NCBI GenBank assembly: GCA_001695595.3
Contig: MBPM02000014.1
Span: 62,001 to 126,000 of the forward strand
Source: Plasmopara viticola
Lineage: Eukaryota > Oomycota > Peronosporomycetes > Peronosporales > Peronosporaceae
DNA: 64,000 nt
Direction of reading: 5' to 3'
Notes under the pieces: model-generated
Seen by the model: only the letters and a program-made list of their open reading frames with translations
Told to the model about the DNA's origin: nothing
The model's database searches: none
Shown: positions 18,790 to 32,421 of the stretch, in pieces
Numbering within the stretch: position 1 is the stretch's first letter
How the letters are laid out: the number at the start of each line of letters is the position of its first letter
Made by a program: the position numbers and the translations under genes

Positions 18790-21700
18790 CAGACAGGACC
18801 AAATGAAATCAGTATTCTATAAAAATATATCTTTAAACACAATCCAGCGCACATTTCTATTCCTTATAGACAAAGACAGAGGATTTAAACGGTTGGTAAC
18901 CAAGAGATTATGAGTTTGACCAGCGCCCACGCTCTCTTGCTAAAATGGACATGACCGAAGCTCAAGACAGTTGATGGTCTTCTATATTGAGGCGACGCAT
19001 TTCGTACAAGGTAATCCATGGACGTCCTAAGCGTAAGATTGCCTTGCACAATGCTCTTAGATTGTAGAAACGATGGTGAAGAGTTTAGGATAGCATATGA
19101 TTTTGCGCACATAGTCCCTCAACATTAACTCCAACAGGTGCAAGTAGCTTGGCTTCCTCATAGAACAATGCAACTATGCTCTCGAGCCCTAAGAACTAGA
19201 TGGACAAGACGTGGCAATTGTGGAGCATACAAATTGATACATGTTTCGGCGAATATAGTAAATTTCGCTGCGCTTTTGATCGCAAACCTAAGCATTACCT
19301 CCGCCAAATGTTGGTCGCAAGCGACATCAAAGTGAAGATCACGTGTTGCACCGCATAATGCTAGGACATCGCTGGCAAGTACAGCTTCTTTTGGACTTTA
19401 CCGTTGCAAAAAATGCACGAGTAATATATTTGTTTTTGGGGACATATTGAACATGATAGCTGCTCACTTTTAAACAGCAGAGCTTGGGTAAATTAGCTCT
19501 CGTACCTGTTGTGCGTTAGGCTTATTTAAAGGAAAAGGGGATCAGGTGTACGTCCAGTCATCTCCGCAAACATAGAGGTGACGCTTAGAGATCCAGCTGC
19601 TAAATACACTAAATACTGTGTATAATAATTTGAGTAACAAATGGGTAACACAGTATTGTCAACCACGACTATTAAAGCTCCGCAAGAAGGTAATATTAGC
19701 CCGAAGAAAACAAGCAGCATATTTCTACAAGAGGGCAACGAAGTGTCATTCGAAGCGGATACGACTTTCGCAAATAGAGAACAACTATGCAATATTCTCG
19801 GTGTGACGATACACACATCCACGAAGGGTTAAATTAAGGCATAACCTGTCACTAGTTTGAGTCAGCTGCGCTCAAATTTGAAGCATAATAGAGCTAACGA
19901 ACCTCGAATAGCCCGAATTTACTGACTGCTTGGCTAAATCAAATGACGTATACGTCCCAAGAATAGTGCTTGAAAAAATGCGAAGAGAATAGAAACATAC
20001 TCTTTTCTTACGAAGAGACCAGAGATCAGCCTTAAAGACAGCGTACGTTGGGCGTGAGCTAAAACCTTCCAGAAACTTTTTTAAAACCTGATATATATAT
20101 TTAGGATATAGTTAGATACGGCTTCTAGAAGAACCTTATCAAGGCTCCCTCTCGATAGAGAGGTGTCGTGCAATATTGGTCCTGTGTCAAACATGTTATA
20201 CTGTGCTATCCTTACCATGAGAGCAGTAAGAGATCAGTGAGGCCGTCTTGCAAATTGCAGCCAAGTCAAAGTTGCGAAACCCGAGATTATTGCACTTGTT
20301 TCTGACAAGAAACCTTGGTTAGACAGCGGTGACTACATAAACTCCTTCTTTTCAAGAATGGAAACGTCGCTTGGCAACACGCCCAACTGCACTTTGTATG
20401 TTACATGAGCTTAAGTATATAATTCGAATTGGGGAGTCGCATGTACTCACCACGCGCCTAGCAGAATGAAATGGGATTCCATAAGGACTTATGTACGCTC
20501 ACGTGATGTGACGTTACAATAGTGTCGACCTTAATGGTGGTGTCCTAAACATAGTTGAACACTAAACTTGACCTAAGCAGCTCTTTAGCCGATAAGTCGT
20601 CTAAGAAGGTTTTTCAAGCATCAAAGGAATGACTTTTGTACAAAAAAACGCTCGCCAGCGTGTTTGGTTTTCCAAGAATTCAAAGTCATTGGTTGCCGTC
20701 AAGCAGTCAAAGGTTTGCTATAGACCGTGATAGTGTAAACACCGCTCGACCTTGCCTACGACAAAATCTAATCAATTATCTGCACAAATGCTGTATCTTC
20801 AACGCCGATCTTGCAAAACTTCGGCTCGGTAGATCGTTATGTAGGAGAAGTAAGTCAGTACTAAGATCTTTGTGATATCACAAAGGATTTAGATCGAAGT
20901 ACATACGATCTGGCTTTGACGGCTAGTAATAATGATCTTTAACGTCATCTATGTAGCTGTCACCAATGCTATCGCTTGCATGACACTCCACCTCGATAAA
21001 CCCGATCATGACTGAGCCATATTGCTCCTACCTGGCAGGCAAGGACTTTGTCATATCAAGCACGACAACTAAACTTTTGCTGTGCATCTATTAATACTAA
21101 TTTAAAGAAAAAAACGGCCATCCTCCGAAGGGTTGCCGAACTAAAAATCTTCAATTTTTGACAAATAGGTTCCCGCCGAGAAGTACGTACTGGTGAAGCT
21201 CTGAAGTCATCGTTCGAAAGCTTAGCCCTTTTTAGTCTGATCAGCCTGTTTATCCTGATGGACGCCAAAAAAGACTCTCCATATGTCTCATCTAATGTCA
21301 AGGTGTTTACACTATATATCATTTTATTGTTAGATATTTCGTTGCAAAAGCATTAAGGGTTAAAAGGAGCTAGACAATTACTCTTCACTGGAGCATTTTT
21401 CCTTATTCAAATAGGTAGAACCCATTTACCAAAGACAGTGAAGACTTTATGAAAAGTTTATTGCAAAATGCAGCAAAAAAACTCGAGTCCCTCTTGCTCG
21501 AAGACCTGTATATTTTATTTGCACAGATTTGCTAATTGCGTTTCTGTGTCTAGATAGGATAAGTACTAGATGCACCATCTTATACAGGCGACTTGATGCC
21601 CATAATTTTACTAGCTTCAAGCAACCAAAAGAAGTTTAAAACGGTCTTATCCTTGTACAAAAGACTGCTAGCTGCAGCATCTTAAGTATATCTTATTTTG

Positions 21701-24700
21701 AGTCAATGCCATGAGAAATACCATTTTAAGCTGGAGTCGAGGATTGCTTTCTACAGTAAAGTAGACTGTTTGTCCACTCATAGCAATAAAGCTGCAATTT
21801 TTGGCAGAAGTTCATTTGCTCGATATTTGTAACTTTGACTGTGGTGAGCGATCGCACTCAGGGGTCTGAATAAAATGAGTTGTGTAGGCCTGATAACTTT
21901 TTTTATCAATATAATCAATAGAGCTTTTGATCCGGTTAACAAACAGTCTGGTCTGCATCAAAAATCATTAATAAGTATATTGGGCTTGAAAGGCTAGTAC
22001 TCTATGCAAAATTATATCTCGCAAAGAGCACTAGTAGGCATTCAAGGTACTTATGGCAAGTTCAAATAGCTAAAGTTTATGTCGACATTGCTAAGTCTGT
22101 CACTGTAACAGAAGCTAACTCAGTCACCACTGGCTTTCTTTAGCAGTTCCGCGTTTCGCGAAGATGCTATGAGTTTAAATGCTGTCGCAACGTGTTTTGC
22201 GTCACTATACCAACGCAATTCTTAAAGATCATTGGGAGATATTGTTTTCTTAGATAATACCAACGCTGTTTCTAAAGCTCATTGGGAGACATCGTTTTCA
22301 AAGATAAGAACCGTGCTAAAAGTGCTACCTTAAAAAAGTCCAATGATTAAGCAAAAGTCAGCGCCCTGTTTTCATAATATTTTTTTCAAAAAAAAAAAGC
22401 CTTTGGTAAGATTCGCTAAGCGAGACAAAGTGCCCACTGTATGTGCTGTGCTGTGTTTAAACCCTAAAGCCTCTGAATGCGGTAGCTGTATATTTAAAGG
22501 AAGCGTGAGATAAGGTTTCTGCCCTTCGTCTTGTATTTAAAGGCGATACAAGTCATATATCGCTATTGGTCTAGTTACAAGAGTTACTGATACATGATAC
22601 GCTTGTGTTATAATATTTGAAATGACGTTTATCGATGTGTATCAAGATGATTCTGACCAAGTAGCTTCCTTGCAAATAATTTTTTGTATAGTCTACTAAT
22701 AAAAATATTAAACATTAGGCTTGCACTGCTTAGTGCTAACTACTGCCTTCTATATGGAAATCGAAACATCACACGACTTGCGTCCCATAATGTGAAAATA
22801 TTACTGGACTGTATAGGCCCCTTACACTTTTGTCCTTCAGAATGTCGAGCTCCTATAATCCATTAAAAGCAAATCTCTCCTTTGGATTTTGTTGTCCATA
22901 TAGATCACTAATGCTTGCCTTCCAAATTTGCACGATGGCTATTTGATTCAATATTTGACGTGCTTTGCTTAAACCCTGTATCAAGCGATACGAGACATGC
23001 ACCGTTGGTCTACTAGTTAGGATTCTTTTTTCAAAAGCCCTCACAGCAAATTGTATGAGTCATATTAAAGCAAATAACTCACGACAGTCGACCTTTTATT
23101 CTACCGCAACTTTTTTTTTCGCCATGGTCCAAGAAAAACACCATTTCTAGGACACGAGCCAATCTCACACTTTTTGAATGCCATAAGCTATCCCAGAATG
23201 GGTATGCTATGCTGGCAGATGACGACTTGATCGATCGTAGAATACACTCGCGCTACGCGTTTCGGTCAGGTCGGCCCAAAGACCTTGGCATTAAAGGATA
23301 AGGAAGATGAGAGGCCTCCAAGAGAGAGTCCGGGCCCATCTCGTGGATAAGCGGCTCACCTAAATTACATAATCGTACAAGTATACGTTGCACAATAAGC
23401 GCTCGTGAGCAGACATGTATTCATTGCAAATATCATTCACTTCGTGTACACAACGCTTGTGCCTAATGAAGCATTTACAGTCCTTGAGAACGGAATAGGT
23501 GAGGTGCAGTCACAGTGGAGTAAATCTCGCTGTTGTTGTAACTCAGCAGGCGAGCTATACAAATCAAGCCCGATCAGTCGAGTTCAATCGTCGGAGAAAA
23601 GACACTAAAAGATTGGTACTTATGGTAGTGAGGCTCCGGCCTTGATGCATGATCAATTTCACGCGCGCGACTAATTCGCTCGTACGGCTACTAAAAAAAA
23701 GCGCAGACACAATCCCGAGTCTGTGTGGTACGCACGCCTCGCGAAACATCCAAGGGTGAAAATTTGCACTTAAAGCGTATGGAACAAAAGTATTAAAATC
23801 TGCAATTTCTGCTTACACTTTGCAAAAGCTTCGGCAAAGTCGATGTGCCTAAAGAGCGATAGAACATGCGTATAGAGTATACAAAGGGCAGCTGGCTTGA
23901 CATTCCGCGATTCCAGTAACACCACCGATGGTAGCTTATGTAAAAACATGGTTATGATGCGATATAACAGCGCCTTGCAAGGGTAATAAAATTACCGATT
24001 TTAAGTTAGCAACTCTAATATCTTCTCTGTGAGAAAGATTGACCAATACGACGCTTTAATTTGACATCGACAACGCACTGTTCTCAGGTGGCAGTGCTGA
24101 GGCTGAGGTCCAAGCCGGTGAAGCTTAACGTTTCCAACGCTACAGAACTTAAAAAACCAAGACTTTTTCTTCTAAATCGAGAAGGATGATATAGTCACGT
24201 AAGCGTTCATATTCTTAGATGATAAGATATGCGTCACGTAACCCGGCTAGTTGATGAACAATTACTCATGCAATGGGTATTTGATTTCCTGTGTGCACAT
24301 AAAGGATCCGTTAAGAGCAGCGTTCCTTCCATCAAACATCGATTTTCCCTAGTGTACATTCTTATATGAAGAAGCTGACGGCCTCCATTGTGCGGGTGTA
24401 ACTCACTAAACAAGTCAAGGTGCCTGTGTTCATGGACCTCCAAAGGGTAAGCTTGCTTCGCACTCAAACTCTTTAAGCTCAAGAAAGAAACGATGGGACA
24501 ATTTCAATTGCCTTTTCTTGGGAGCCCAGCTACAGACATATTGGCTGTGATGTGATGACACGAGCCTGCTTCAAGTGGACGCTGAAGTCGGGTAATAGCG
24601 GTCGAACATCAGTAGTTATAAGTGTTGCTCAATTTGAACTTAGGGTCACTTCTACCTGAGAGATCGCCCGCTAACTTAAGGTTCTATGCGATTTAAGCAC

Positions 24701-27700
24701 TTTACGCGTCACCTCGCCGTTCGACACATTTGACTCACTCCTTGCAAAGAATAGACAGGTGGTATGCATTTTTGTGTAGTATGACTTCGGGGTGAAGTAC
24801 AAGTCAGAAAAGCAGGACAATCCGGCTCATGCTTCGTTGTGTTGCTTTGCCTGTGAGCTATTATGAATTTTATCACAGCTAAGCGCGAAGATACATCGAA
24901 TTTTGATGAAAGTTGGGCATGGTGTTGGCATACCATCATAAATATAGTGACTCCTATAGAAAATGGGTACTAGAAAACGTTTTGTCTATCAAAGTGTAAC
25001 ACAGCGCTTTGTCGCTATTTCGGTCGTGAGACAATGTATGGTTTGGTAATCACCCACAATTAATTTGAAACAAGTGCGCACATATGTGCACACGTGCGTA
25101 GTGTACCAGCCAAAACTACAATCGCCCCGACTTGATCGGAAGACTATAGAGCAAAGCCAAACGAGGCTCAATGAATATACTTAATTTTTTTTTGATTGAG
25201 CACAACCGTGGTCGTACTACTGCCTAAGTATGAACCAAAACAAATGTACGCACGATTGATCGCACTGGGTCAAACTCAGGCAGAAATTCGGCCTCTATTT
25301 GATTATGCTCACGGAACTTTACAATACATATTGTGGGGGCGTAAGTAAATCATTTTGTTTGCTGAGCAAAGCTACTACGCCCTCGAAATCTAAAAATCGA
25401 ACCGACAAATCTGAAAATCTTGGAAGTACAGCATTCAGAGCATTTATTAGCCAAGATGGAGAAAATTGTCTACGTTCTGGCCTGCAAATATTGATGTTTC
25501 CAAAATAAAAATTTGGCCGCAACCGACATCATTGCAAAGAACGCAGTACATCTCATTCAGCTAAAGCATCGGTGTCTCTCCTCCTTTTCTCCTTGATCGT
25601 TTGAGCCTGAGTCACTATTACGTAAAGCGCACTCTAGTACGACGCTGAAGCTAAGGTCGAACCTGTATCCTAGGGAAGAGGTAAATTTTACCACTTCGTG
25701 TTGTCTCTTATAATAATTTAATTGTTGGCAAAATTACGCCATATCCTTACTAGACTTAAGTTGCTTAAGACATAAAGAAAGCTTGTCTTTAGGCCTCTGG
25801 TGGCCGACATGAAAGCTAGTTCTATGGAAGGCTAAGGTAACAGAAAAAATTTGCATAATGGCCACCAGCTGACAGTTAATAAATTTTATTCAGCCGAGCA
25901 AACACCTGGCAAAAGTATGACCGTTTACGCCGTTCTAACTGCCACGAAACACAACCAGAGGGTAAAGTTTTGTGCTCATTTGCAGCTGAAAGCTTCTCAT
26001 AAATACCATTCGCTTCATGAGGAGTGAGTGCCAACGGAATAACTTACAGCAGCGGCATTAAGTTGGGCTGCAAAGTTATATCGGAAGTCTCCACTGTAAA
26101 TTACTGTCAGACTGACAAATTGAACATGAATAGCTCGTTCGAGAGCATTTATTTAAGGACCCCAGACAATAGCAATCGGCATGTCAACTTCGTAATCTTT
26201 CCTTGCCCAAAATCAAACTCTAAACAAGATTTAATCCACCGTAAGTCTCATCGTTGTTTTTTGTATGACTTTTGGCTCATCACGCACAATGAAGAGCTGT
26301 CACGAAGTATATACGATGCATAGTGACGATTCTGGTTACTTGCGAGTGCCTAGCTTAGGAAAGTGAGGTGTTTGCAGGGTTCTATCCACAATCCCTTTGA
26401 ATGAATATCTAGCCGCAAGTTAACGAGCTGGGCACAGAGTTTCTCGGTGGAAGTATCCGCGTTTTACGCGCTCTAATGCCGAGACTGACGAGTCGTTCAT
26501 TAATGTGACTGACGCGTGTGGAGCGAGTGTACTCCAACCGTAGCGTCACACCGTTTTGAAATCGATTGCCGTGTGGGATATAATTTCTTAGGCTTGAATT
26601 GCGTCTTCGTAATGTTGTCGATCGCAGACTTTAGCAATGCAATTGGTACGGATGAAGAGAGAGTCGGATAGTCCAGGGTCTGGGTCTTGGAATGAATCTT
26701 GAGGGTCACTCGATTGACTTTGTAGCTTGTACAAGTTTTGCCGGTAGTGTCTGAAAGACTGAAAGTTCCTAGAAAAAGGTTTGATATGTATAAGATCAAC
26801 GATTCCATAAGAAGAATATAGCGGACTCACAGAACCCAATATGTCACACAAGCTAGTAGTAATACCATATTGCACAACTTGAAAATAAGTCGCATTCGGC
26901 GTCGATATAAATGTAGTCTTTAGAAATCAAAAGTGAACAGAAGCATTGCATGTACTAATTGCTAATGTTCCAACTTCAAAAATTAATAATGCTGGGTATA
27001 ATAGCACAGTCACCTCGCAGGGAGCTTGGCGATTATCTTGTAATAGTCTTAGATGTAAGCAAAAACATTCAGAAGACCATTACGTATTGGTATAGAGACA
27101 AACACTATCCAATAAACCGATTTGTTTTATAGAACGAAGATCAATAACCTTGCTTCATTCGTCCTCCAAAACTTGAGTACGAGATTGATCTCGTGACAAG
27201 AATGTCGTTATACGATAATCACCGCTACAAGTCATCGGCGCTTACTTCGTGGAGAAGGCGAGGAATAGGAAGGCGCGAGAGTCGAATTCCTGCGTTTGTC
27301 ACCAGCTTTCTGTATGCAAAAATTGAGTGGGAAGTGGAGACTAACGAATACTCTAAAAATCCATCTAAAGGGAAGCAGTGCATTGAATCCTGCTTTCACT
27401 CTTTTTTTAGAAATAGGGTGTGCTAGTTCTAAATATGTCCGAGTGCGCATTGAAGAGCAAACTGGGTTTACTTTATAATGGATACAGGAAGTAGTATATG
27501 CTCCTCTACGCCTAGTTGTATCGAATGGGAGTGAGTAGTAATACCACAAGCGCTATCACACGCCTTAACGGCATATAATTTACGCAACCGATTCGTCTAC
27601 CATAAGAATTTGCCCGGACGTACTTCAACGACAAAGGTCTTGATCGCTGCTTAAAAGAAGATCATTCGACCATAAAAAATACGTAGTTGCTCATCAAACA

Positions 27701-29184
27701 GCTGAGGACATTCAATTCCATCTGCCCCAATGACAAACTTGGTGATGCTGGTATAAAATTCGATGATTTACATGACCCCAAAAACTGTCAAAGGTGGGAT
27801 AGAAGCTTGAAAACCATCTCAACTATGTTTGTGCCACTTTCTCAAAAGTATTTGGAAAAGTAATTGAGTCCAGCCAGTCATTTGCACAAGTGCAGTACTT
27901 GCAAGGCCTTTGTTGGATTAAATGGTAAGGGACACCGATTGATTTGGGACGGCTAGCACCAAGTTGTTTTCAGTAGCACTAAAAGATCTTATCTATAAGA
28001 TTAACCCATTAAAATTCGTTTGCGATGCTTACAACCACGTCATTGGCTGCATTACTACAGCTCGATGAGGACGGTCACGAGCAAGACAACCTGTTTTAGT
28101 CTTGAAAAGTGAGGGCTGTCGAGTGAAACTATTTCATCAATGGTAAGACGTTCTTACGCACTCGCGAAGTCATGAGTATTCAGGCTTCGCGTGGTCGGTT
28201 TTCCAGACCATCCACCATTGCAAATTTCTATCATTATGCTTCAAATTCAAGCCGACAGTGCACTTTTTCAGCGCAGGCGAAATTGCTAAAGTCGAAAGAG
28301 TAACTTTTTGCAGCGATCGCAGTTGCATCGCTATGAGTGAGCAGAAGGTCTGCTATGCTATAGGGTAAGTCCGACAGAACAAGCACGAGACATTATTCTG
28401 GACGACAACGACCTAAACGGCAATGTACTTTATCAAAATTACTCGCACCCAAGTTCGTACTCATAATTGCATCAGGTCTCCGAATCGAGCAGCCTCTAGC
28501 CGATAAGATAGTGTAGAAAAGGGAAGTAGGCAAAACAGATTCTTAACATTGGAAAAAGAATTGGTTCTGAGGGCTGGCCTCAGAGGCCTTGTAGGAGAGC
28601 TTGTGATGACCTTCGTAAGGCTGCGTCTGGAAGCACAAAAATGTCTGCGTCAACAAGACGGCCATAGTAGTCAGAACAATTAGCTTATCGGACAAAAAAA
28701 GTTCTACATACCCTATAATGTGACTTTAAGCACAAGGGTCACCCGTTCTCGTGTTCGTGTGTCTAGTCTTGACATCAGCAAATGGGTTTACGACATACTT
28801 GCAAAAAAGAGTTATGAGCCGTGCGTTCTAGTCGATATCATCAATTGAATATTGATTCAACGTCTGCATTAGCAGCCTTGCTGATTGCTTCATGTTATAA
28901 GGTAATACTATGCCGGTTTCATAAATCGCTACTGTCAGCCCAGAGACTAAGTCTGAGTAATAAGTTCCCAACAGTCCGCGGCCAGCTCTATAAAGAAGCC
29001 GACGTGTGAATGGATTCTTGACCTTCTGACATACATCAAAAGTCCTCACATATTCCCTCAAGATAAAACTCAGCTGTTCACGTATTTTACAAGAATATTC
29101 GCAATTTTCCCTTAAAAAAGTTTGTATGCTTAGCAATTTCCTACTTTTATATCATGTACACACTATTTTGACATTAGCTTTGCA
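18790..29184. other. 10.4-kb gene-poor region
   Basis: No supported gene. Many short frames without known motifs; base composition and stop density look like decayed repeats. It contains a diverged 50-bp tandem duplication at 22209-22308 and a weak repeat match at 28305-28460. Confidence 0.6.
22209..22308. repeat. Two diverged tandem units of 50 bp
   Basis: Each unit starts ACCAACGC and contains CATTGGGAGA followed by TTTTC and AGATAA. Two copies only. Confidence 0.55.
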
Positions 29185-30123
29185 ATGAAGCTTATTTCCC
29201 TCCTGATATCTACGGCTCTGACCCTCTCAGTCGTCGCTGCCAATGCTCGTGGGCCGATTATCGGCATTTTTGCGCACCCAATATCCCATCAAGGCGAGTA
29301 TATTGCGGCTTCTTACGTCAAATGGGTGGAAAGCGCTGGAGGCCGTGTTGTTCCAATTCCGTACAACGCTCCTAAGCTGTATCTTGAGCAGCTGCTACCA
29401 CAGCTTAATGGATTGCTATTCCCCGGTGGAGCTGCAACCGTCAATGACCGAGCGGATCAGCTTTTCCAGCTGGCACTGGAGTTAAACGACATGGGTGTGT
29501 ACTTTCCAGTGTGGGGTACATGTTTAGGCTTCGAGTGGCTCGTACAGCTCTCGGCGAAAGACTTGGGATCGCTGAACGACGGCCTTGACTCCATGAATAT
29601 ATCCCTCCCCCTCAACTTCACGGAAGCCGCACCCACAAGTAAATTGTTCAGTCAAGCTAGCCCTGAGTTGTACTCGTGGCTTAAGGACAAGGCCATTACA
29701 ATGAACAATCATGAGCATGGAATCACACCCAAAAGGTTTAACGAGTACTCAACTCTTACGAACTTTTACAATGTGTTGGCAACCAATTTGGATAGAAAAG
29801 GAGTTGAATTCATTTCGGCGATTGAGGCAAAAGAGTACCCGATTTATGGTGTGCAGTTCCACCCTGAAAAGAATAGTTTCGAGTACGGAGAGTACAAAGA
29901 CGGCAGTCCGTATGAGGTTATTGACCACTCGCGTGAAGGTGTGGCGAGTGGACAATACTTTGCTAACTTCTTTATTAACGAGGCACGCAAAAACAAGCTG
30001 CGATTCAACAATCCTCAAGCTGAGCGCAAGGCTTTAATTTACAATTATCAAACGTCCACGGTCACGGACCCGGGTTTCGTCGAGTCTTACCTCTTTAAGC
30101 ATGACTTCAAAATGGATTTTTAG
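29185..30123 (+). CDS. GGH: Gamma-glutamyl hydrolase, secreted/vacuolar (312 aa)
   Basis: Intron-free. A typical signal peptide (MKLISLLISTALTLSVVAA, cleavage near residue 21-22) precedes GPIIGIFAHP, the start of the class-I glutamine amidotransferase-like fold of peptidase family C26. The oxyanion strand is LLFPGGA, the nucleophile is Cys113 in GTCLGFEWL, and the catalytic His is H226 in GVQFHPEKNSFEY. Length matches eukaryotic GGH (about 310-320). The enzyme removes gamma-linked glutamates from folyl- and antifolyl-polyglutamates, normally in lysosome/vacuole or outside the cell. The 3' neighbour NAF1 is unrelated. A decayed relic of the same gene lies at 16379-16530. Confidence 0.93.
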   Translation: MKLISLLISTALTLSVVAANARGPIIGIFAHPISHQGEYIAASYVKWVESAGGRVVPIPYNAPKLYLEQLLPQLNGLLFPGGAATVNDRADQLFQLALELNDMGVYFPVWGTCLGFEWLVQLSAKDLGSLNDGLDSMNISLPLNFTEAAPTSKLFSQASPELYSWLKDKAITMNNHEHGITPKRFNEYSTLTNFYNVLATNLDRKGVEFISAIEAKEYPIYGVQFHPEKNSFEYGEYKDGSPYEVIDHSREGVASGQYFANFFINEARKNKLRFNNPQAERKALIYNYQTSTVTDPGFVESYLFKHDFKMDF

Positions 30124-30694
30124 AGCGTTTTAATGTGATTGACGCATAGTAAACGCAGCTGCGATGTGATCGAAGATAGTGTAGTACTACAGAGTTAACT
30201 AATAGACCTCGATCAAGACAACTCCGAGCTTGACTTAAATAACTTAACCCCGCAGCTACCACTTCTTTAAAAAGTCGCATCCAATTCAAGTGCAAAATGG
30301 CGTGAAAGCTCTTCTACATAATCGCTTTGAACTCCGCTGGTCACCACATCGCAGTCTCACATTGCTCTACTTACCGTAATTGAGTTGTCGTCGCTTGAAG
30401 CATAATGCAGCATATAGCGATAGACACGCCATTCTGATTGAAGTCAAGTACCCTTGCCTTTGTGCCGATGCGTATGTTCATTTGGGAGCTCGGTCTCTAT
30501 GAAAGTCCGCCGGTGGTCAATAGTTAATCGCACGTTAGAACACGGCAGAGCGCCGCATTGCCGTCACACATTGGCAGATGCGATCGGACAAAAATCCACA
30601 TATATCAATCAAAATACAAATCTAACCTCCGCAAGCAAGTCTCTTTTGAATTAAACCTCGAATTCGAATTAAGTAGCAGCACGTAACAGATGTT
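30124..30694. other. Intergenic region between GGH and NAF1
   Basis: About 570 bp without a supported gene. It presumably holds the GGH 3' end and the NAF1 promoter; no specific element was recognised. Confidence 0.4.
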
Positions 30695-32209
30695 TTGGTT
30701 CAGCTTTGGTTGGAGCTCCTAGCGTACAAATTGCCATTCGTCTGTCTGGCTGTCAATATGGAAGCACAGCAGAGCAACGAACCAATTCTTGATCTTGTTA
30801 TCGCTGCACAGTACGCCAATGCTGAGCTACATTCGATTACGTCGCAGTTCGCAAGCTCGACAGTAACAGAGCCCAAGGCGGTGGTTGTCACCGATGACAG
30901 GAACGATGAAAGTGACAGCGACAGCTCCGAGGACGGGAAGGTGGTCGATTTAGCATCCAGTCACTGTGTAAAGATGGAGAAGACTGATGAGAGCTCGGGG
31001 GATGATAGCGACAAAGAATCCGAGGATCCTATCGAGCTGCGCGCTGAGATCGAGGCGGCCATGGAGAAGGAAGCCAACAAAGTCAGTGCTCCGTTAACTA
31101 CGGAGCACGAGCTTGTATTGGTCCCTGTGCGTGAACCTAAAGTGGAGCTGACACTTGATTGTCCCATTGCGCAGTGTGGCAGCATCTTAAACATGAGCGT
31201 ACCAGGACTTATGATGACTGTAAAGTCCAATCCATATATCAAGCCATTGGACGAAGGAAGCGTTTTATGTCTTGAAGACCGCACAGTACTTGGCTGCGTC
31301 GACGAGGTATTTGGTCCTGTGCTTATGCCCATGTATCTTATTCGCTTTGAAAGCGCTGAGAAGATGCCCAAAACGGTGAGTGCTAATGCTGCGGTCTACT
31401 ACGCGACGGAGCACACGACTTATATTGTCCCAGAAAAAATTAAGGACAAAGGCACAGATGCCTCAAACATTTTTGATGAAGAGATGGATGAAACCGAGTT
31501 CTCCGATGACGAAGAAGAGGCTGCTGCCAAGCGAGGTAACCGAAAGCGCAATCGAGGTGGGGGCCCAATTATTGGCAAAGAAAGGGCCAATTCTGCGTCA
31601 GTGTACAGCGGACGAGGCGGTCGCACTGGACGCGGAGGACGTGGTAATCGGGTAGGAAAATTTACAGACTATCATGCGAGACCGGTTCCTCTACCAAACA
31701 GTTGTCGAGTCGCGAGCAGCCAGCAGCCGCCAATCCCTATTATGTCCTTAACGCCTGCCATGCAGACACAGCCATTCGGAGGAGTGACAAAATACACACA
31801 ACCAGGTGGATTTGGCATGGTAAGACCCATGCTTTACGGAAGTACAAATTACACGTCGCCTCGGGGTCACGGAGTCCCTATAGGGCCTGTACTGCATTAC
31901 AATGGAGTGTCTGTGTCGCAAGGGCACATTCCCGCACCCAACTACTTTCAACCACCCCTGCCACCGCATTACGGGGCACATAATTTGCCTCCTTACCCTT
32001 TGCAGGGTATGTACCAGCAGTATCCCCACTCATCGGTTTCTCCTTCAAGTCAGCTGCAGCGACCGCCTCCACCAGACATTTGCCAGCCTCATTCGCCATT
32101 GACCGTACTTTACAGCCAACCTCAGCCTCCACGATACATTCAACCACCGCACGGGGCTCCTCCGCCGACCCCAGATTTGTTTGCAAGCGGACAGCAGCAA
32201 CAAGATTGA
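30695..32209 (+). CDS. NAF1: NAF1, H/ACA snoRNP assembly factor (up to 504 aa)
   Basis: The frame opens at 30695, but the more likely start is Met22 at 30758 (MEAQQSNEP), since the first 21 residues are an unneeded hydrophobic stretch. An acidic Ser-rich region (about 64-115) leads to the Gar1/Naf1 core beta-barrel at about 160-235: GSILNMSVPGLMMTVKSN, DEGSVLCLEDRTVLGCVDEV, FGPVLMPMYLIRF. Acidic DEEMDETEFSDDEEE, a basic RGNRKRNRGGG and an RGG-type GRGGRTGRGGRG segment follow, then a Pro/Gln/Tyr-rich tail ending near 504. Naf1 chaperones H/ACA particles (with dyskerin, Nop10, Nhp2) before Gar1 replaces it, supporting pseudouridylation and telomerase RNA. The layout matches the family well. Intron-free. 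Confidence 0.9.
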   Translation: MVQLWLELLAYKLPFVCLAVNMEAQQSNEPILDLVIAAQYANAELHSITSQFASSTVTEPKAVVVTDDRNDESDSDSSEDGKVVDLASSHCVKMEKTDESSGDDSDKESEDPIELRAEIEAAMEKEANKVSAPLTTEHELVLVPVREPKVELTLDCPIAQCGSILNMSVPGLMMTVKSNPYIKPLDEGSVLCLEDRTVLGCVDEVFGPVLMPMYLIRFESAEKMPKTVSANAAVYYATEHTTYIVPEKIKDKGTDASNIFDEEMDETEFSDDEEEAAAKRGNRKRNRGGGPIIGKERANSASVYSGRGGRTGRGGRGNRVGKFTDYHARPVPLPNSCRVASSQQPPIPIMSLTPAMQTQPFGGVTKYTQPGGFGMVRPMLYGSTNYTSPRGHGVPIGPVLHYNGVSVSQGHIPAPNYFQPPLPPHYGAHNLPPYPLQGMYQQYPHSSVSPSSQLQRPPPPDICQPHSPLTVLYSQPQPPRYIQPPHGAPPPTPDLFASGQQQQD

Positions 32210-32421
32210 TCTTCTGACCAGTAAAAGCTTATTACGTAAAATGTAAAAGTTAACCTCTGCAGACTGCATATATTTACGTACACCGCACTGGTCTGAAAGA
32301 AAGGGCTTTAAAGTCGGGGTCTAAAATGCTCCCATCAGCACTTGCCTCCATCATTTGGGTAAAATATGGCCTCGGTATGCACAGTGTACTAGAAATACAA
32401 ATGTTGCAGGCCAGCTAACAC

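Noticed and set aside
18431..18822. Several overlapping ORFs of 62-90 codons, also mirrored near 51000
   Set aside because: They lie on the SINE-like element and appear in both copies only because the DNA is repeated.
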